This document shows, piece by piece, positions 11,724-23,359 of a stretch of 64,000 nucleotides of DNA (position 1 is its first letter; each line of letters opens with the position of its first letter). This DNA is from Rhizophlyctis rosea (Eukaryota; Chytridiomycota; Chytridiomycetes; Rhizophlyctidales; Rhizophlyctidaceae), in NCBI GenBank assembly GCA_027596075.1, contig JADGJC010000141.1, positions 36,100 through 100,099 on the forward strand. Direction: 5' to 3'. The position numbers were made by a program, and so were the translations under genes. The notes under the pieces were generated by a model that was given only the letters and a program-made list of their open reading frames with translations, searched no databases and was not told the DNA's origin.

Positions 11724-14700
11724 TCACATGTACATCCGAATAGTCCTATCCAACCCAGCAGCAACAAGAACCTTCCTCCTCGTCTCATTCGGCGGACGCG
11801 AGGCGTCATGAGCTATAATCCTGCAAACACATGTAAAGCATCAACAAACCACCCGACCGAAAAGCACAAACCACCAAAACTCACCATTTACAAACCCCAA
11901 CCCCAACCCTCCCCCACCCACTACCCCCCGCACTCTCCTCAAGCGCCCTCATCTCACTCCTCTCCAACCGCCCCGTATGAACCCTCCAAACATACACACC
12001 CGTAGCTTTCCCCACCCCTCCCCCTACCCCTGAACTACCCCCCTCATCCTCCCCATCCCCCCCATCATCCTCCCCTCCCAACCCCGCCCTCCTCCCCCTA
12101 GTCAAAAACGCCCGCGTATCACTGGTCCCACTAAACACAAACGTACCCCCCGGCGAAAACTGTCCCTCAATCCTCGTCCCATCACTAATCTCCCTCGCCG
12201 AGAACGTTTTGAGTGTCGTTTCCGTAACGATGTCGATAAGACGTAACTGATTATCACTCGACACCAAAACATAATTATCGTAAACCGGATGAACCGTCAA
12301 CGCCGTTATAGGCGTTTTATTCGTCCTCAACTCCGTGAGTTGGATAGTTGTAATAAGCGTCATAGTCCGCACTTTATACACTCGTAACGCGAACGATAGT
12401 GACGCAACGAGTTTCTGCCGTTCTTCTTCCTCCCCGCAAAAGACGAAAGACGTGAAGGGTTCGTTGGCGTGAACGCTGCTTATGGCCGGTTTGTCAAGGG
12501 TTGTGTCCCAGATTTTTACGGATTGGTCGGTGGAGCAGGATGCGGCACTGTCGAAACATAACACGTCACATATCAGTGTTTGAGCAGTCAAACCACCACG
12601 TAATCAACAACCATAAGCCAAAACCAAAACACCACCTCCCCTCCAGAAAACTCACCGAACCTCACTCCCCGCAACCCAACAAACCCTATTCACAATCCTC
12701 GTATGATGCTTCCTCCACACCCGCACCAAAACCCCTTTCCTCCAATCCCAAAGCTTGACATCAAACTCCATATCAGCACTCAAAAGTAACTCCGGCCTCG
12801 TCGGATGAAACGCTAACTGCAAAATCGCTTTACTCGTCCCATTGTCCAATTGCGTTAAGAGCGTGCCGGAGCGGACGTCGAATATCGATATGCGCTTGTC
12901 GGTGCGGTCGTCTCCGCCTGCGGTCGCGGCTATGATTCTGGTGGGATGAGGGAAAGAGGTTGTGAGTTGTGATATTGGGATTGATGCGGGTAGGGAATAG
13001 TTATTTTTGACTTACTGTCCAGTATCGGGTATATCCCTCACGTCCAGCGCTCGAACCTGCCCAAGAACTGGACCAGACACCGTCGATAGTGCAAAATCCG
13101 CTGCTTCCGGTTCAAGTGGTAGTGGCGGCAATTTCTGAAGAAAACCCAGACCATCAACATTCCCTTCCCTCTTCAAACAAACCCCGAACGACGGAACAAA
13201 CAACTCACATCCGTCTCAACCAACGTCGGAAACGCCGGACTTCGTTCCACGTCATCCAACTCACTTTTAGCTGTCAATAATATCAGCACACCACCAATCA
13301 TCAACCATCCAAAATTGTCCTCTCAAACTCACCAGGCCTAACTCCACCCGAAAAACTATCCCTCTTCGACCTCCTCAACCTCGCCGTCCCCGCACTCCCA
13401 ACACTAGTCCCACTCTGATTCGAAACCACCGAAACAGCCCTAATAACCGGCGTCGACGCAACATGCCTCAAAGTCCGTTCCACCGGCACCGGAGTTCGCT
13501 GAGAAAGTTGCGCACTTCCCGGTGGTGGTGCAGCGGGAGGTCTCGCCACGCTCAAGGCAGGTGCTCCCCGCGTCGTTGCAGAAGCCGCCAAAGACGTTGC
13601 CTCAGCTTCAGGAATCTTATCCACCTGACTCTGTCCGCACTCAAAAGCCGACTCCGCCGCCGGTGGAACCGACCCCGTCTCTTCCCTCTCTTCCTCCTCG
13701 TCCCCCTCCTCTCCCTCCTCCCCTTCCCTCTCCCCATCCTCCCCCTCCCCCACCACAACCTTCCCACCCCCAAAACTAAACCCCTCCCCAACCAAACACC
13801 CCAAAACCCCATCCCTCCACTTCTTACACCCAACCAACATCCCCAAATTCATCTCATCGTCCACCTCCTCACTCAAGAACCACTCCGCAACCACATGCGC
13901 ATAAAGCGGTACGCGGTCCTCCCCCTTCTTTGCCGCGTGTGGATCCGTAACCGATTCGTGTGCGCGCCGCGCTGAAGACCAAAAAAGACCTATTTCGTGG
14001 GTCCAGTTGAAGGAGGTGTAGATGTTTTCCGGAGTGGGCGAATGGGTCAGGAGTTCGGTTAGGAGTTTGTGGTCTGTTATGGCAGGGAAGGAGTTAGGTT
14101 GGCCATCAAGAGTGCTGACTTCATTGGCGCGAACTTTTCTGACATACCAGTAACGAACCACTCTCCCCTCCTCCCTTGCTTTGCCCTCTCCCTCTCAACA
14201 TGTGGCCGGATGACAGTGTCCAAAATATGCCGCGCAGCGTCGTGTTGATTCTTCTCCACTTGACAGATGAAAAAGTACTTATTCAGGACATACATCAAGT
14301 CCTCGAAGGCTATAAACGACGAAAGGGAGAAAATCAGCGAAAATTTAGACATGAGAATAACAAAATGTACCACAAAGAGCTGCCCATATACTCACAAGTC
14401 GCCAACTTCTGCCGCGCAGCCGCGTTCAAAAAGATGTCCGTCATGACGTGTCTTTGTTTCCAACCAAAAAAGCCATCAGCACCACAAATCGCGAAACAGT
14501 ACATATATCACCACAAAACACATACTGCACAAACCCCACAGCCTTCGCAAAATCCCTCCGCTCCAGATATCTCCGCAACTTCATGTGATTATACAGCCTC
14601 GTCGCAACAATAGATTCCTTCTGCAGAGCCTCCGCCGTATGTCGTAACCGATTATCACGGCAATATCGAAGCAGGATGTGCATCGCTTGCGATGTGGAGA

Positions 14701-16116
14701 TATCTGATGGTGGTAACCGCTGGAGGGGTCAAGTGAAGCATCATGGTCAATACTACGACTCATGCGGAGTAATTTATGAGCAACATCATGACATACCTCC
14801 AAAGTGGAAATCTCCTTCAAAACCTTCTTGTACTTCCCGGCCATATGCTCCAGTTGCTGGATCTTGCCTTGCAGTTGGTTAACGCGGGATTTCAGTTGCT
14901 TTTCACGTCGGCTGGTATCGGCGGATGTGGATGTTCGTCCTGAGGATTTTGGGAAAGCTTCTTTTAGGCCTCCGATCAATGTGGCGGTACTACTTTGTCG
15001 GGAGTTAGGGAGCGTGGAGGGATCCGTATTCGCGGGCGGAGGGAGGGAGGTTGATTTTGAGTGGTTGATGGCAGCAGAAGAAAGGATGTCCAAAGCGGAG
15101 GGCGGCGGATGACTATTTGGTGATTTGCTTATGCTCCCACTCCGGGCACGTCCCTTCAAATGCTGCCTTGATATCCCCCCCGGCCCCCTCTCCAGCCCCG
15201 ATTGCACAAACGTCGAGTCGGCTTCCGATTCCGTGCCAGAATGACCCTGAGACAAGCGGGATGCAGCATCATCCAGTGTGGGCTCCACATCAGCATCTTC
15301 CGAATCCCCATCCACAACAATAGGCGCCTTCCGCAACATTGCTTTAATATGCTCCATTTCGCGCGCTCGGTTGACTGTCCCATCCCACCAGCCGCTACGC
15401 CGTCGATGTGTTTCGGAGGTCTCGCTACGGGCTTCGGAAGGAGATGGGGAAGGTTGTCGTACCAAATCAAAATGTGGATGCGCATTGGTCGGTGGAACAC
15501 AGGTATCGCGGGTAAGAGAGGCTTCAGTGGACGTGCTCCCATCGGCGGTGTTATCTAAGCACTCGATGTCGTTATTTGCTGCTAGTTGCACAGGAAAGTC
15601 CGACTCGTCGATGCTTGACAATGTCCCAGGTCTCATATTTCCGTCATGGTCTGCGGAATGGGGTCTATCGTCATTATCGACATTCCGCAATGCTATCCCA
15701 TGAGCCACTTCTGGCTCTATTACATCCTGTCGTCCTTCATGAATTACATTCAGTGTCTGCCCCTGTCCAACCTCAAATGAGAGTCTTCGTGCTGAGAGTC
15801 GACGTGCGTGAGTAATGGGCGGGAGAGGAGTTTGCCTCCGCGACGCGTTACTTTGAGTGTCTGATGGTTGTGGGGAGGCGGTACGTGGGATGGAGGCGAA
15901 GGGAGAAGGGGCACGCGTCGGGAACGGGTCTGAAGTGATCATGGGGGTTGGTACGTCTAGTGGTGCAAGGTGCGCCGGCAACTGCCGACTAGGGAATTTC
16001 CAAAGGTGATTCCGTTTAGCTGATTTCGGTCTCAAACTGACTGCTCTGTGGGCAAGAACTCATTGTCAGCAGTGGAGTAAGGTTTACGTATGGCATTATA
16101 CCACTGACCCAAACAT
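11724..16116 (-). CDS. Coiled-coil, LisH/CTLH and WD40 repeat protein
   Basis: Eleven exons read 16109-16116, 14797-16045, 14526-14719, 14396-14451, 14148-14258, 13333-14073, 13209-13270, 13016-13134, 12656-12937, 11885-12547 and 11724-11820; every junction keeps phase and gives 1193 aa. Residues 1-380 are low-complexity, rich in Ser, Pro and charged residues. About 380-419 is a coiled coil (LKSRVNQLQGKIQQLEHM). Then comes a LisH/CTLH-like helical region (MHILLRYCRDNRLRHTAEAL, DFAKAVGFVQ, HDAARHILDTVIRPH) of the type that dimerises. An acidic and Pro/Ala-rich linker follows (about 640-790), and the C-terminal part holds WD40 blades ending in WD or equivalents (SADMEFDVKLWDW, STDQSVKIWD, AAGLDRTIRMYM). 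It is probably a scaffold or transport/adaptor protein; TOPLESS-, WDR47- and WDR91-like architectures all resemble it. The 8-nt first coding exon is the least certain part. Confidence 0.82.
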
Positions 16117-17200
16117 CGAAGCGAAACAACCGGAGGCTCTTTCTGCAGAAGACGAGCGTGGGAATAGGACGAAGGGTCTCCCAAACCCCGTCCAATGCCA
16201 AGTGGAGTTTGTTAGACCCGACTCCTCAGTGATGATCTACAGTACATCCGAGGTAGTGTGGTCGCCCTACTCCCTATGAGTTAGTCGGGTGCTTATAGAT
16301 TGTGCAGTGTATGTTCTGTAGTGGTATTGTGAAGATGGGAATGTGAGCGTGGGAAAGTGGGTAACTGGTTGGAGAGAGTGGACAAACGAATTGGACCCAT
16401 TTCATAGTGCGATGTTGGATCAGCACATCGATCAGTTTACGTTACTCGCGCCACACTTACAGCACCAATTTACCATATGCTAATTGTCGCGCCCTGTTTG
16501 TGTTATGGATGGTTATCCACGGCTATTACAAGATACCGTCATGGGCTTGCAAAGCCACGGGGCCTTGTCAACCAACATGCTAGCATCTTGCTAGTTGATT
16601 GTGCGGAAGCAGATAACCACCCATTATAATTGATGAGTTTCACGTACAAGACATGTCAGCTGTACCGACATGATGCACGCGCATACGCGATCATGCAATT
16701 GATTTTCCGAAAGAAAACTGACTTGGAGTTTTCTATCGCCATGCTTCATAATCCCTGAAAACTCTGAAGCAATCACTGATCACACGAGACATCACTGAAC
16801 CCCCAAACCGATCAATCAGGATCCTGTCCCATTTGTACGGAGCACTCGGAGAAGGGTCAGCCTCGCTCAAGAAGACGTTTCTTGATTGAGCGCCTACCGA
16901 AAAACAGGGCAATGGCATGGGTAATTGACCATGAGCGGTGCTTGGAGCACATGGCCATGATGAGGGAAGGGGTCATTGTTTTTAGTAGTGTGGATCTGTC
17001 TTTTTGCGGTAACTTTGTTGGGGGTTTGTGTAGGAGCTTTTTTGACTGGCATAGAGTTCGGTGCATCTTCATTTTGATCTGTTTAACCCCGTCAGAAGTA
17101 CATGAGAGGTGTATGTACCTCTATGTATGTACCTCTATATCAGTATTAGATATTGCATCAATCGCCTCAATCGCACCTTCTACACAAGTCCTTCGCGAAA
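16117..17200. other. Divergent intergenic region
   Basis: About 1.1 kb separates the divergent starts of the LisH/WD40 gene (minus) and the seven-helix gene (plus) and must hold both promoters. A direct repeat of TATGTACCTCTATG lies at about 17112-17139, 60-90 bases before the plus-strand start codon. No coding sequence or RNA gene was seen. Confidence 0.5.
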
Positions 17201-18879
17201 ATGGACGTAACCTCAAACACCACCAACCCTCCACCCGACAACACCTTCGCCGACGCAACCTCCCCCGAGACCCTCACAAACATCACCAACCTCGTCAACG
17301 CAACCCTCAGCAATGTAAATCTAACAATAACGTCCAATGGCACGAACACAACCGCTATATCAAACAACACCGTAGCCGGACACCTTCTAGGCGCAATCAT
17401 AGGGCAGACCGAAAATGCAACGATGACGCAACAGCATGTAGATCCTAACGCAATCAGTTTGCAGACTTATGGGGATATGCAGAGGGGTTACTTGAATGCT
17501 GCTATCTTTGGCGGGTTGGTGTGCTGGGGGGTCGTTGTGGTGAGTTTTTAGCGTAAAGTATGCCAGCCGCATTCCGGAACGCCAGTCAGCGTTTACAGCG
17601 CCTTTCACTCAGTTGGAACGCAACTGCTAACAATGCTTATTAACAATTCCATAGCTCATCCAAGCTCTGCAAACCCTCCACGCCCGTCGCAAACCCCTCT
17701 ACGCGCTCAACGCCATTCAAGCCCTCTTCGCCCTCACAAAAACCTTCTCCGCAGCCCTCTATGCCGTAGTCCAAAACCTTCCCTGCGTCGCTCGCTCACC
17801 CCTGATGAACGTCCCTCTCGTCCTGGCGTGGGACACAATCTACGCCATAATGCTTATGAAACTCCTCCTTTTCGCTCGTTGGAAAAGAGCCTGTCAGGCG
17901 TTTTATGCTGTGGGGGTCACGACCCATTTCGTGCTGGTTATGGTCGCTATCAGTCAGAGGGAGTGGAGGATGAATTCATTGGGATTGTGCGCGGATAGGT
18001 ATACGATTTTGTATAAGCAGCAGTATATTATTGAGGTGAGGTTGCCCAGGTTGTCGTGGTGCATTTATATCGAACCTTGGCAGAAATGGTGAACATCATG
18101 TTAACCTTTTGAACAAACAGCTCGTCATCGAAAGTTTTACGGCCATCGCCCTCCTACACGGCCTTTCATACCACGGCAATCATACAGGCGGCATGCTATC
18201 AGGCACACAGCACATCTTGAAACAACTGACACAGAACGAACACTGCAGAATCTTCTTCGTCATGGTAAGCAAACAACCTCATACCCAACTCCAAATTCTC
18301 ATCAAAAAACGCTCACAAAACCCACCCCTAACACATCCCCCCTCCCAGATCTTCATCTCCCTAAAAATCCTCTCAACCTACGCCGGCCTCTCCAACAACA
18401 TCGTAGCCCTAACCCACGCAATAGACTCCGCCCGATCCGCCCTAGTCTGCTGGGCCCTCATCCGCGAACAACGAAAAGTAGCCCAAACTGCGGCTCTCGA
18501 AACCTCCTCCCAAAACAACAACGCCCCACGCGACTCCTCAACCTCCGCCAAAAAACTCAACAACCAACCCTCCAAAATGGTCGTCGCGAAATACGCGTCG
18601 GCGAGGGAGAGCGATACGACTCAGCCTGCTATGGTGCATCATGCTGCTGTTTCCCGGGGTGTTAGTGCGTTTCCAGGGCAACAGGGAGTGGTGTTGGGGA
18701 GTAGTGTGCCGCGGGGACGGGCGCCGGGCGTGTTTGATGCGGGGCGGATGGGGAGTGTTGCGGGGAGTGTGCCGAGGTATTTGAAGGGGACTGGTGCGGG
18801 GTTGGGGGTGGGGGGTGTGGAGGGGAGTAGTGTTGTGACGGGGCATTCGGTTTTGGATCATGAGGAGAGTATTGTTTGA
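17201..18879 (+). CDS. Orphan seven-helix receptor-like membrane protein
   Basis: Four exons read 17201-17539, 17655-18035, 18121-18264 and 18349-18879, all phase 0, giving 464 aa. The first 90 or so residues are Thr/Asn-rich with about ten sequons (NTT, NIT, NAT, NLT, NGT, NNT), typical of a glycosylated extracellular N-terminus. Seven hydrophobic stretches follow: YLNAAIFGGLVCWGVVVV; YALNAIQALFALTKTFSAAL; PLVLAWDTIYAIMLMKLLLF; FYAVGVTTHFVLVMVAI; IESFTAIALLHGLSY; CRIFFVMIFISLKILSTYAG; IVALTHAIDSARSALVCWAL. The cytosolic tail of about 120 residues is Ser/Gly-rich and ends in DHEESIV. The topology suggests a GPCR-like sensor, but no class-specific motif is visible, and the fifth segment is weak. 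Composition flips sharply inside the last exon near 18595, from almost G-free to G-rich. Confidence 0.8.
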
Positions 18880-19075
18880 TGAGGGTGGGTGGATGTTTAT
18901 GGGGAGGATGCAGGATTGGGCAGTGGTTGTGGAACGCTACACATGGTCGTCATGCCTCGAATTTCTGTAGTCGTGTGTTCAGTCATTGATTTTTTTAGTA
19001 TCATGTCTTCCATTTCAATCCAAGTCTGCGCATTTTGGCTGCTGTAAATAGTGAAAGTTGTAACAGTACGTCATG
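18853..19075 (+). repeat. Source copy of a duplicated gene tail
   Basis: The last codons and 3' flank of the seven-helix gene recur collinearly at 20647-20882. Shared blocks are GGATCATGAGGAGAGTA plus TGTTTGAT, then GTGTGTTCAGTCATTG, then CTGCTGTAAATAGTGAAAG. Offsets between the two copies are 1794, 1803 and 1806 bases, as expected of one duplication with small indels. Confidence 0.75.
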
Positions 19076-19498
19076 CCCTGTCTGGTAGGTGGCCTAGATG
19101 CGCCGTCTTTTTGGATATGGATCGAGGCCCAACGGGCATGGCTCGGACTTCTATGTTCTCGCCCTGCGATATGTCTTTTCCGGCATACAAAGAGCATCCT
19201 CGTTATCGTCATGATTGGTTTTGGATTATTGAATCCTACTAGTAAAGGATCTTCCACATTGCATGGCTTCTTGCTTTCGCCAAGACGAAGACGAAACAGC
19301 AAACATGTCGACCACACAAACCCGTGTTCAACCGCCACCGTTGACGGAAACCGACAAAAGGTACGCGCGTGCCCCAAAGGCTACTTCGTTCACAACTGCC
19401 TCATTGTAAACAAATACGATTGGGTTCGTCGGCTCAGAGAACCTATGTTGTTGCGAAAACACCCATGCGCTGGCGGTCGACGCCAAAACCCGCAACAC

Positions 19499-19866
19499 TC
19501 ACCCCTTCTTCCTAAACACTTTACCCACAAAAGATCTACAAAACCTCTTTACATCCCGTCCGCGCGCCACCCACGACTCTTTAAATTCTCGATTGACACG
19601 TGCCAACTCCGCATTGGTTTTGAGCAAGTCAGCTCCCGTCTCAGACTTCACCAAGCCAGCAGCTACGAGGGCGTCCATATCACTCTTTGTCACGGTATTC
19701 AGGAATTTGCAGAGCGTCCAAAAGGATGCCGTGTAGACAAAGTGCACTTGTTGTGGTAAACTAAAGCGATAACGGGCAGTGAGCAGTTGGATCATTTGAC
19801 CAAATTCATCCAGCAACTTATGGGCAAACCTCATGGCTGACGTTGTAATCGACAGCTTTTGCTGGA
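19499..19866 (-). CDS. Probable exon of an unrecognised helical protein
   Basis: An open frame of about 120 codons is bounded by a plausible acceptor (TTCCAG before QQKLSITTSAMRF) and a strong GTGAGT donor just after RKKG at about 19500. An internal Met lies at 19834. The sequence is alpha-helical and amphipathic (MIQLLTARYRFSLP, SDMDALVAAGLV, ADLLKTNAELARVN) and ends in a basic stretch (DVKRFCRSFVGKVFRKK). I could not join it to exons on either side, so it may be a single-exon gene, part of a spliced gene, or a remnant. No family was recognised. Confidence 0.4.
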
Positions 19867-20646
19867 ACTTGCAGTGTCAACATGGCCAATCAGATCGAAG
19901 CTGAGTCCGGAGGTTGGTCAAACTGCTTGAATTGACTGTTTTGAATGGGTTAATACCTGTATGAAATCCGGCAAAGGTTTGGTATAAGCAAAGGAACAAA
20001 CTGTTTGCCTGCATGGAATTCATTTGGGTGGCGGGTGCTGATCATCCGAAATGAGGGTCTCCAGAGCTCTTTACATAAGCAGAATCATGTCTTCGCCGGT
20101 TCAGTCATTGTTCCATGAGCAGGACTAGTATGCCATCAGACGATAACCCAGACGGCGGACAACCAGTATCACTTGTTTGTACTGCATCAAAGATTGATCC
20201 TGCGTTCGCCAGTGGAGGCTGTTTTCACCAAAAATGAGATGGCGAATGTTCATAAACTGCTATGTGAGGTTGCCGATTGACCCAACGTGCAAAAAAAGGC
20301 TTTATGAACAATGGACTTGACTGACTTAGGTGCTGACTTCTAGTTTGCTAGTTCACTCGGGTCCTTCAGACTACATGGCGGACGTGTTGCTGTACTTGGC
20401 TGTTTTCGTTAAGCTCCATGATCAGGAAACTGGACTTGATTACGATATTACATCGCGCATTTCATATGCACCCTTGCAATTGGGAATCGATTGATCGAAA
20501 CAGTCGAAACGGGAAGCCAAATTAAAGGTCAGTAGGGTCTTCAGGAGTTTCAGGGTCTTCAATCGCAATGTTCTGAAGCGAGATGCATTCCGTAGCTTCG
20601 GTTTGTTTGGAAATGGGAAGTCACCGTGCCTTGTCCCAATGTCAAA

Positions 20647-20882
20647 AGGATCATGAGGAGAGTAGTGTTTGATTCGGGTGGGAGCGTTCGTTGCTTTGCG
20701 GATAGGATGATGGGTTGCGGTTGATTGATGGGAGTACTCAATTTGGTTTTTTGATGCATAGAGCTTTCTTCAGTTGTGTGTTCAGTCATTGTTTTATCAC
20801 GGCCGGGTCATCGATATTCAACGGTCAGTTTGGGCCCTTTCTGTCTGCTGTAAATAGTGAAAGTTGTAGTAACAGTACACCG
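20647..20882 (+). repeat. Decayed duplicate of the seven-helix gene's 3' end
   Basis: This is the second copy of the block at 18853-19075. The codons for DHEES and the stop (TGA of TTTGATTC) are still recognisable, but the frame upstream is lost. It lies on the same strand as the intact gene, so a tandem duplication followed by decay of one copy is the simplest reading. Confidence 0.7.
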
Positions 20883-21202
20883 TCGGCAGTTATGTGGATT
20901 CATATCTACCTATGTGCAGATTGATGGCTTTTCCCGTTTCAAGCCCTAAGAGTAGGTAACAGGTTGCAGTTTCTGCTCTCTCGTGGGATGCTGGACTTGA
21001 TGCACGAAACAATACCCGACACAGCTCTAATGTTTTCAATGTGTATGCAAGCCATAGCGCCATCCTGCTATAACTTGGTCACCATTTTTCATTCATGCTG
21101 TCCTGCCTCCATCGTTTCCATCCACGAGCTCGCCAGGCATGATTGATTGAATATACTTACTAATTGTCTTATTCATCTATCGCACAACGGTAGCACGAGG
21201 GA

Positions 21203-21221
21203 GGTGGGCAGGCAACCCACC
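21203..21221. other. Perfect 6-bp hairpin
   Basis: GGTGGG and CCCACC flank a 7-base loop (CAGGCAA), about 290 bases before the start codon of the TIR-like/TPR gene. It resembles a tRNA anticodon arm, but the loop lacks U33 and no T arm follows. It may lie in the 5' leader. Confidence 0.3.
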
Positions 21222-21512
21222 AGGAGCCCGCTTCTAGGTCCGCTTCCCTTCTCCTCCCCATCTGCTCCTTCCACCCACAATTCTAAGGACAAAGTCCACC
21301 ATCAACCTGACTTTTCATGGTCACCGGGATTCATCTTCATATCTATGTTTCATACGCTTTTCAACTTTCTTCGCTGATCGAAGTCACCTCCAATCTTTCC
21401 TATTTCCTCCGTGACGTTGTCTTCTCTCCCAGTAGTTGTTGAGAGGTTTGCCCTATTCAGACAATGCCATGTTGAAAAAAGCTCTGCTAAACATATAACG
21501 ATAGAATTTGTC

Positions 21513-23359
21513 ATGTTCGGTCTGTTGCGACAACGCAGACCTCATGGTACCGCTATTACCACGTGTTACCCGCAGTCTGGTATCCACCTTTCCTATCTCG
21601 ATTCTTTTGTCAAGTCTTGTGGTGGCAGGTCCACATTGAGCGGGCTGACCACGGAGGAAGTCTGTGAATTATTTGTGAAAGCATGCACCAGGAAGGCGCT
21701 TTCGCTATGTAACGTCCTCTGGGCTGAACAGCCTTCGCAAGTTGGGCAGGCCAACTGGTTCATCAGTCATTCCTGGAAATACAACTTCCTCGATGTCGTT
21801 GACGCGGTCAAGACGTTCTTTGAACATCAAGGGACAACAAATGTAACCATCTGGTTCGATTTGTTCTCCCTTCCCCAACATGAACGGACCACTGTTGCAG
21901 CCAGTTGGTTGGAGGGTACATTTTCCACGACCATCAAGGAAATTAGAAACGTCCTGATGATCCTCTACCCCTGGCACTCCCCAATCGCCCTAAGCCGAGC
22001 CTGGTGCGTCTACGAGCTGTTCGCCGCCGTCGAAGCCAAAGCCGAATTCGAAATCACCCTTCCTCCCTCCCAAACGCATGACTTCATAAGATCATCTCAA
22101 GACAATCCACGCCAATTCTACAATACCATCGCCTCCCTCAAATCCGAAAACTGTGCTGCCTCAAAGAAAGAAGACCTCGACGCCATTCATAAAGCCATCC
22201 GCGATGCTGGTTAGTTCCGCGTGCTTGATCAGAAGGTCTTCGATCTGCTCTACAATTGGATGGAGACCGGAATGCAGTTGCTATTGTGGAATATGGGCTT
22301 TTGCCCGTCATCTGAACAGTAGTTGCGTGTACAACAAACGGTTGGGGCGTTATATTTGGATTTGGGGAAATTTGCGAAAGCAGAGACGGTATATTCGGCC
22401 TCATGGATATCTGCCAGAAAGTCACGGGGGTTGGGGGATCGAATCACTATTGTATCACGGCTGGGCGAAGCGCATTCTTTGACCGGCTTGGGACAGTACG
22501 AAAAAGCGGAGAAGCTATTTCTGGAATGTGAGGGCACCGTAAAACAAGAAAGGTTTCGGAAGGAAGACGACTTCGCATTGGCTACGTTCAGCGGTCTAGC
22601 TGCCGTATATAATGCGCAGGGCAAGTACGAGCAAGCAAGGGCTCACCATCAGATGTGTTGGGAGATACCGAAGTCGGAGCGGGGAGAATATGATTTGAAT
22701 ACTTTAACGTCCTGGGATGGAATGGCCGTAGCGTATGTGGGGCTGGGGCGGAACGAGCTGGCGATACCCATACATAGATCCAAATAAGCCGGGAAAAGCA
22801 TGGGGAGGATCACCTTTTCACTTTACCATGCCTTTATCACCTGGCCACGGCACTCCGAGCTCAAAAATGCTTCGAGGACGCAGAGACCCTCTATTCGGAT
22901 TGCTTGCACAGGGCGGAGGTTGTGCTCGGACCGGACCATCCCAATGTCCTGAAGATCGTTTTCCACCTGGGATTGTTGTGTGAAGATGAGGGAAGGGATG
23001 CGGAGGCGGCGACGTATTTCTCAAGATGCTGGAAGGCGAGACGGCGTGTGCTGGGCGACAAGCATCCGGATACACTGCGGTGCGGGGAACAGCTTGAAAG
23101 GTTGCAAAAACGTGGAACGCTGATTACAAGGAAAATCTTTGTGACTTATGCAAGGAGCCGGAGAGCGTTAAGAAAACCATTCAGTAAGTTGTGGCTCTGA
23201 CGGCCTTGTTATCTCGAGACTTCTGGTGGTGCTCACTGTCGTTGATTATGTTCGTTCGTTTTAGGACTGGTATGGTTTCTCTTCAAATGGGCGTTCGGAA
23301 TATACCTCTTTGTCATGATTCTCGGAGCCGTTCCGATACTTTCCGGAGCGAAGAGATGA
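21513..23359 (+). pseudogene. TIR-like / TPR (kinesin-light-chain type) / TM gene, disabled
   Basis: The frame from ATG 21513 encodes a TIR-like domain with WFISHSWKYNFLDVVDAV, IWFDLFSLPQH and LYPWHSPIALSRAWCVYELF. These blocks are typical of the TIR-like/TPR proteins of chytrids and oomycetes. It stops at TAG 22212-22214, yet coding continues in the same frame (FRVLDQKVFDLLYNWM), with a second TAG at 22320-22322. TPR repeats follow (LYLDLGKFAKAETVY, YNAQGKYEQARAHH). Near 22785 the frame shifts by one; the rest reads KHGEDHLFTLPCLYHLATAL and AEVVLGPDHPNVL and DKHPDTLRCGEQL. A GTAAGT donor at 23184 and an acceptor at 23264 lead to a last exon (23265-23359) coding one C-terminal membrane helix (LVWFLFKWAFGIYLFVMILG). 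The intact form would be a membrane-anchored sensor or adaptor. At least three defects suggest a young pseudogene; sequencing errors are the alternative. Confidence 0.8.

Noticed and set aside
21178..21245. tRNA-like D-arm word (CACAACGGTAGCACG) followed by a hairpin
   Set aside because: The hairpin loop has A instead of the invariant U33, and no TTCGA-type T arm follows; kept only as a hairpin.
22210..22322. An intron (GTTAGT to TAG) that would remove both stops of the TIR-like/TPR gene
   Set aside because: Donor phase 1 and acceptor phase 0 do not match, and the segment contains FRVLDQKVFDLLYNWM, which looks like conserved coding sequence.
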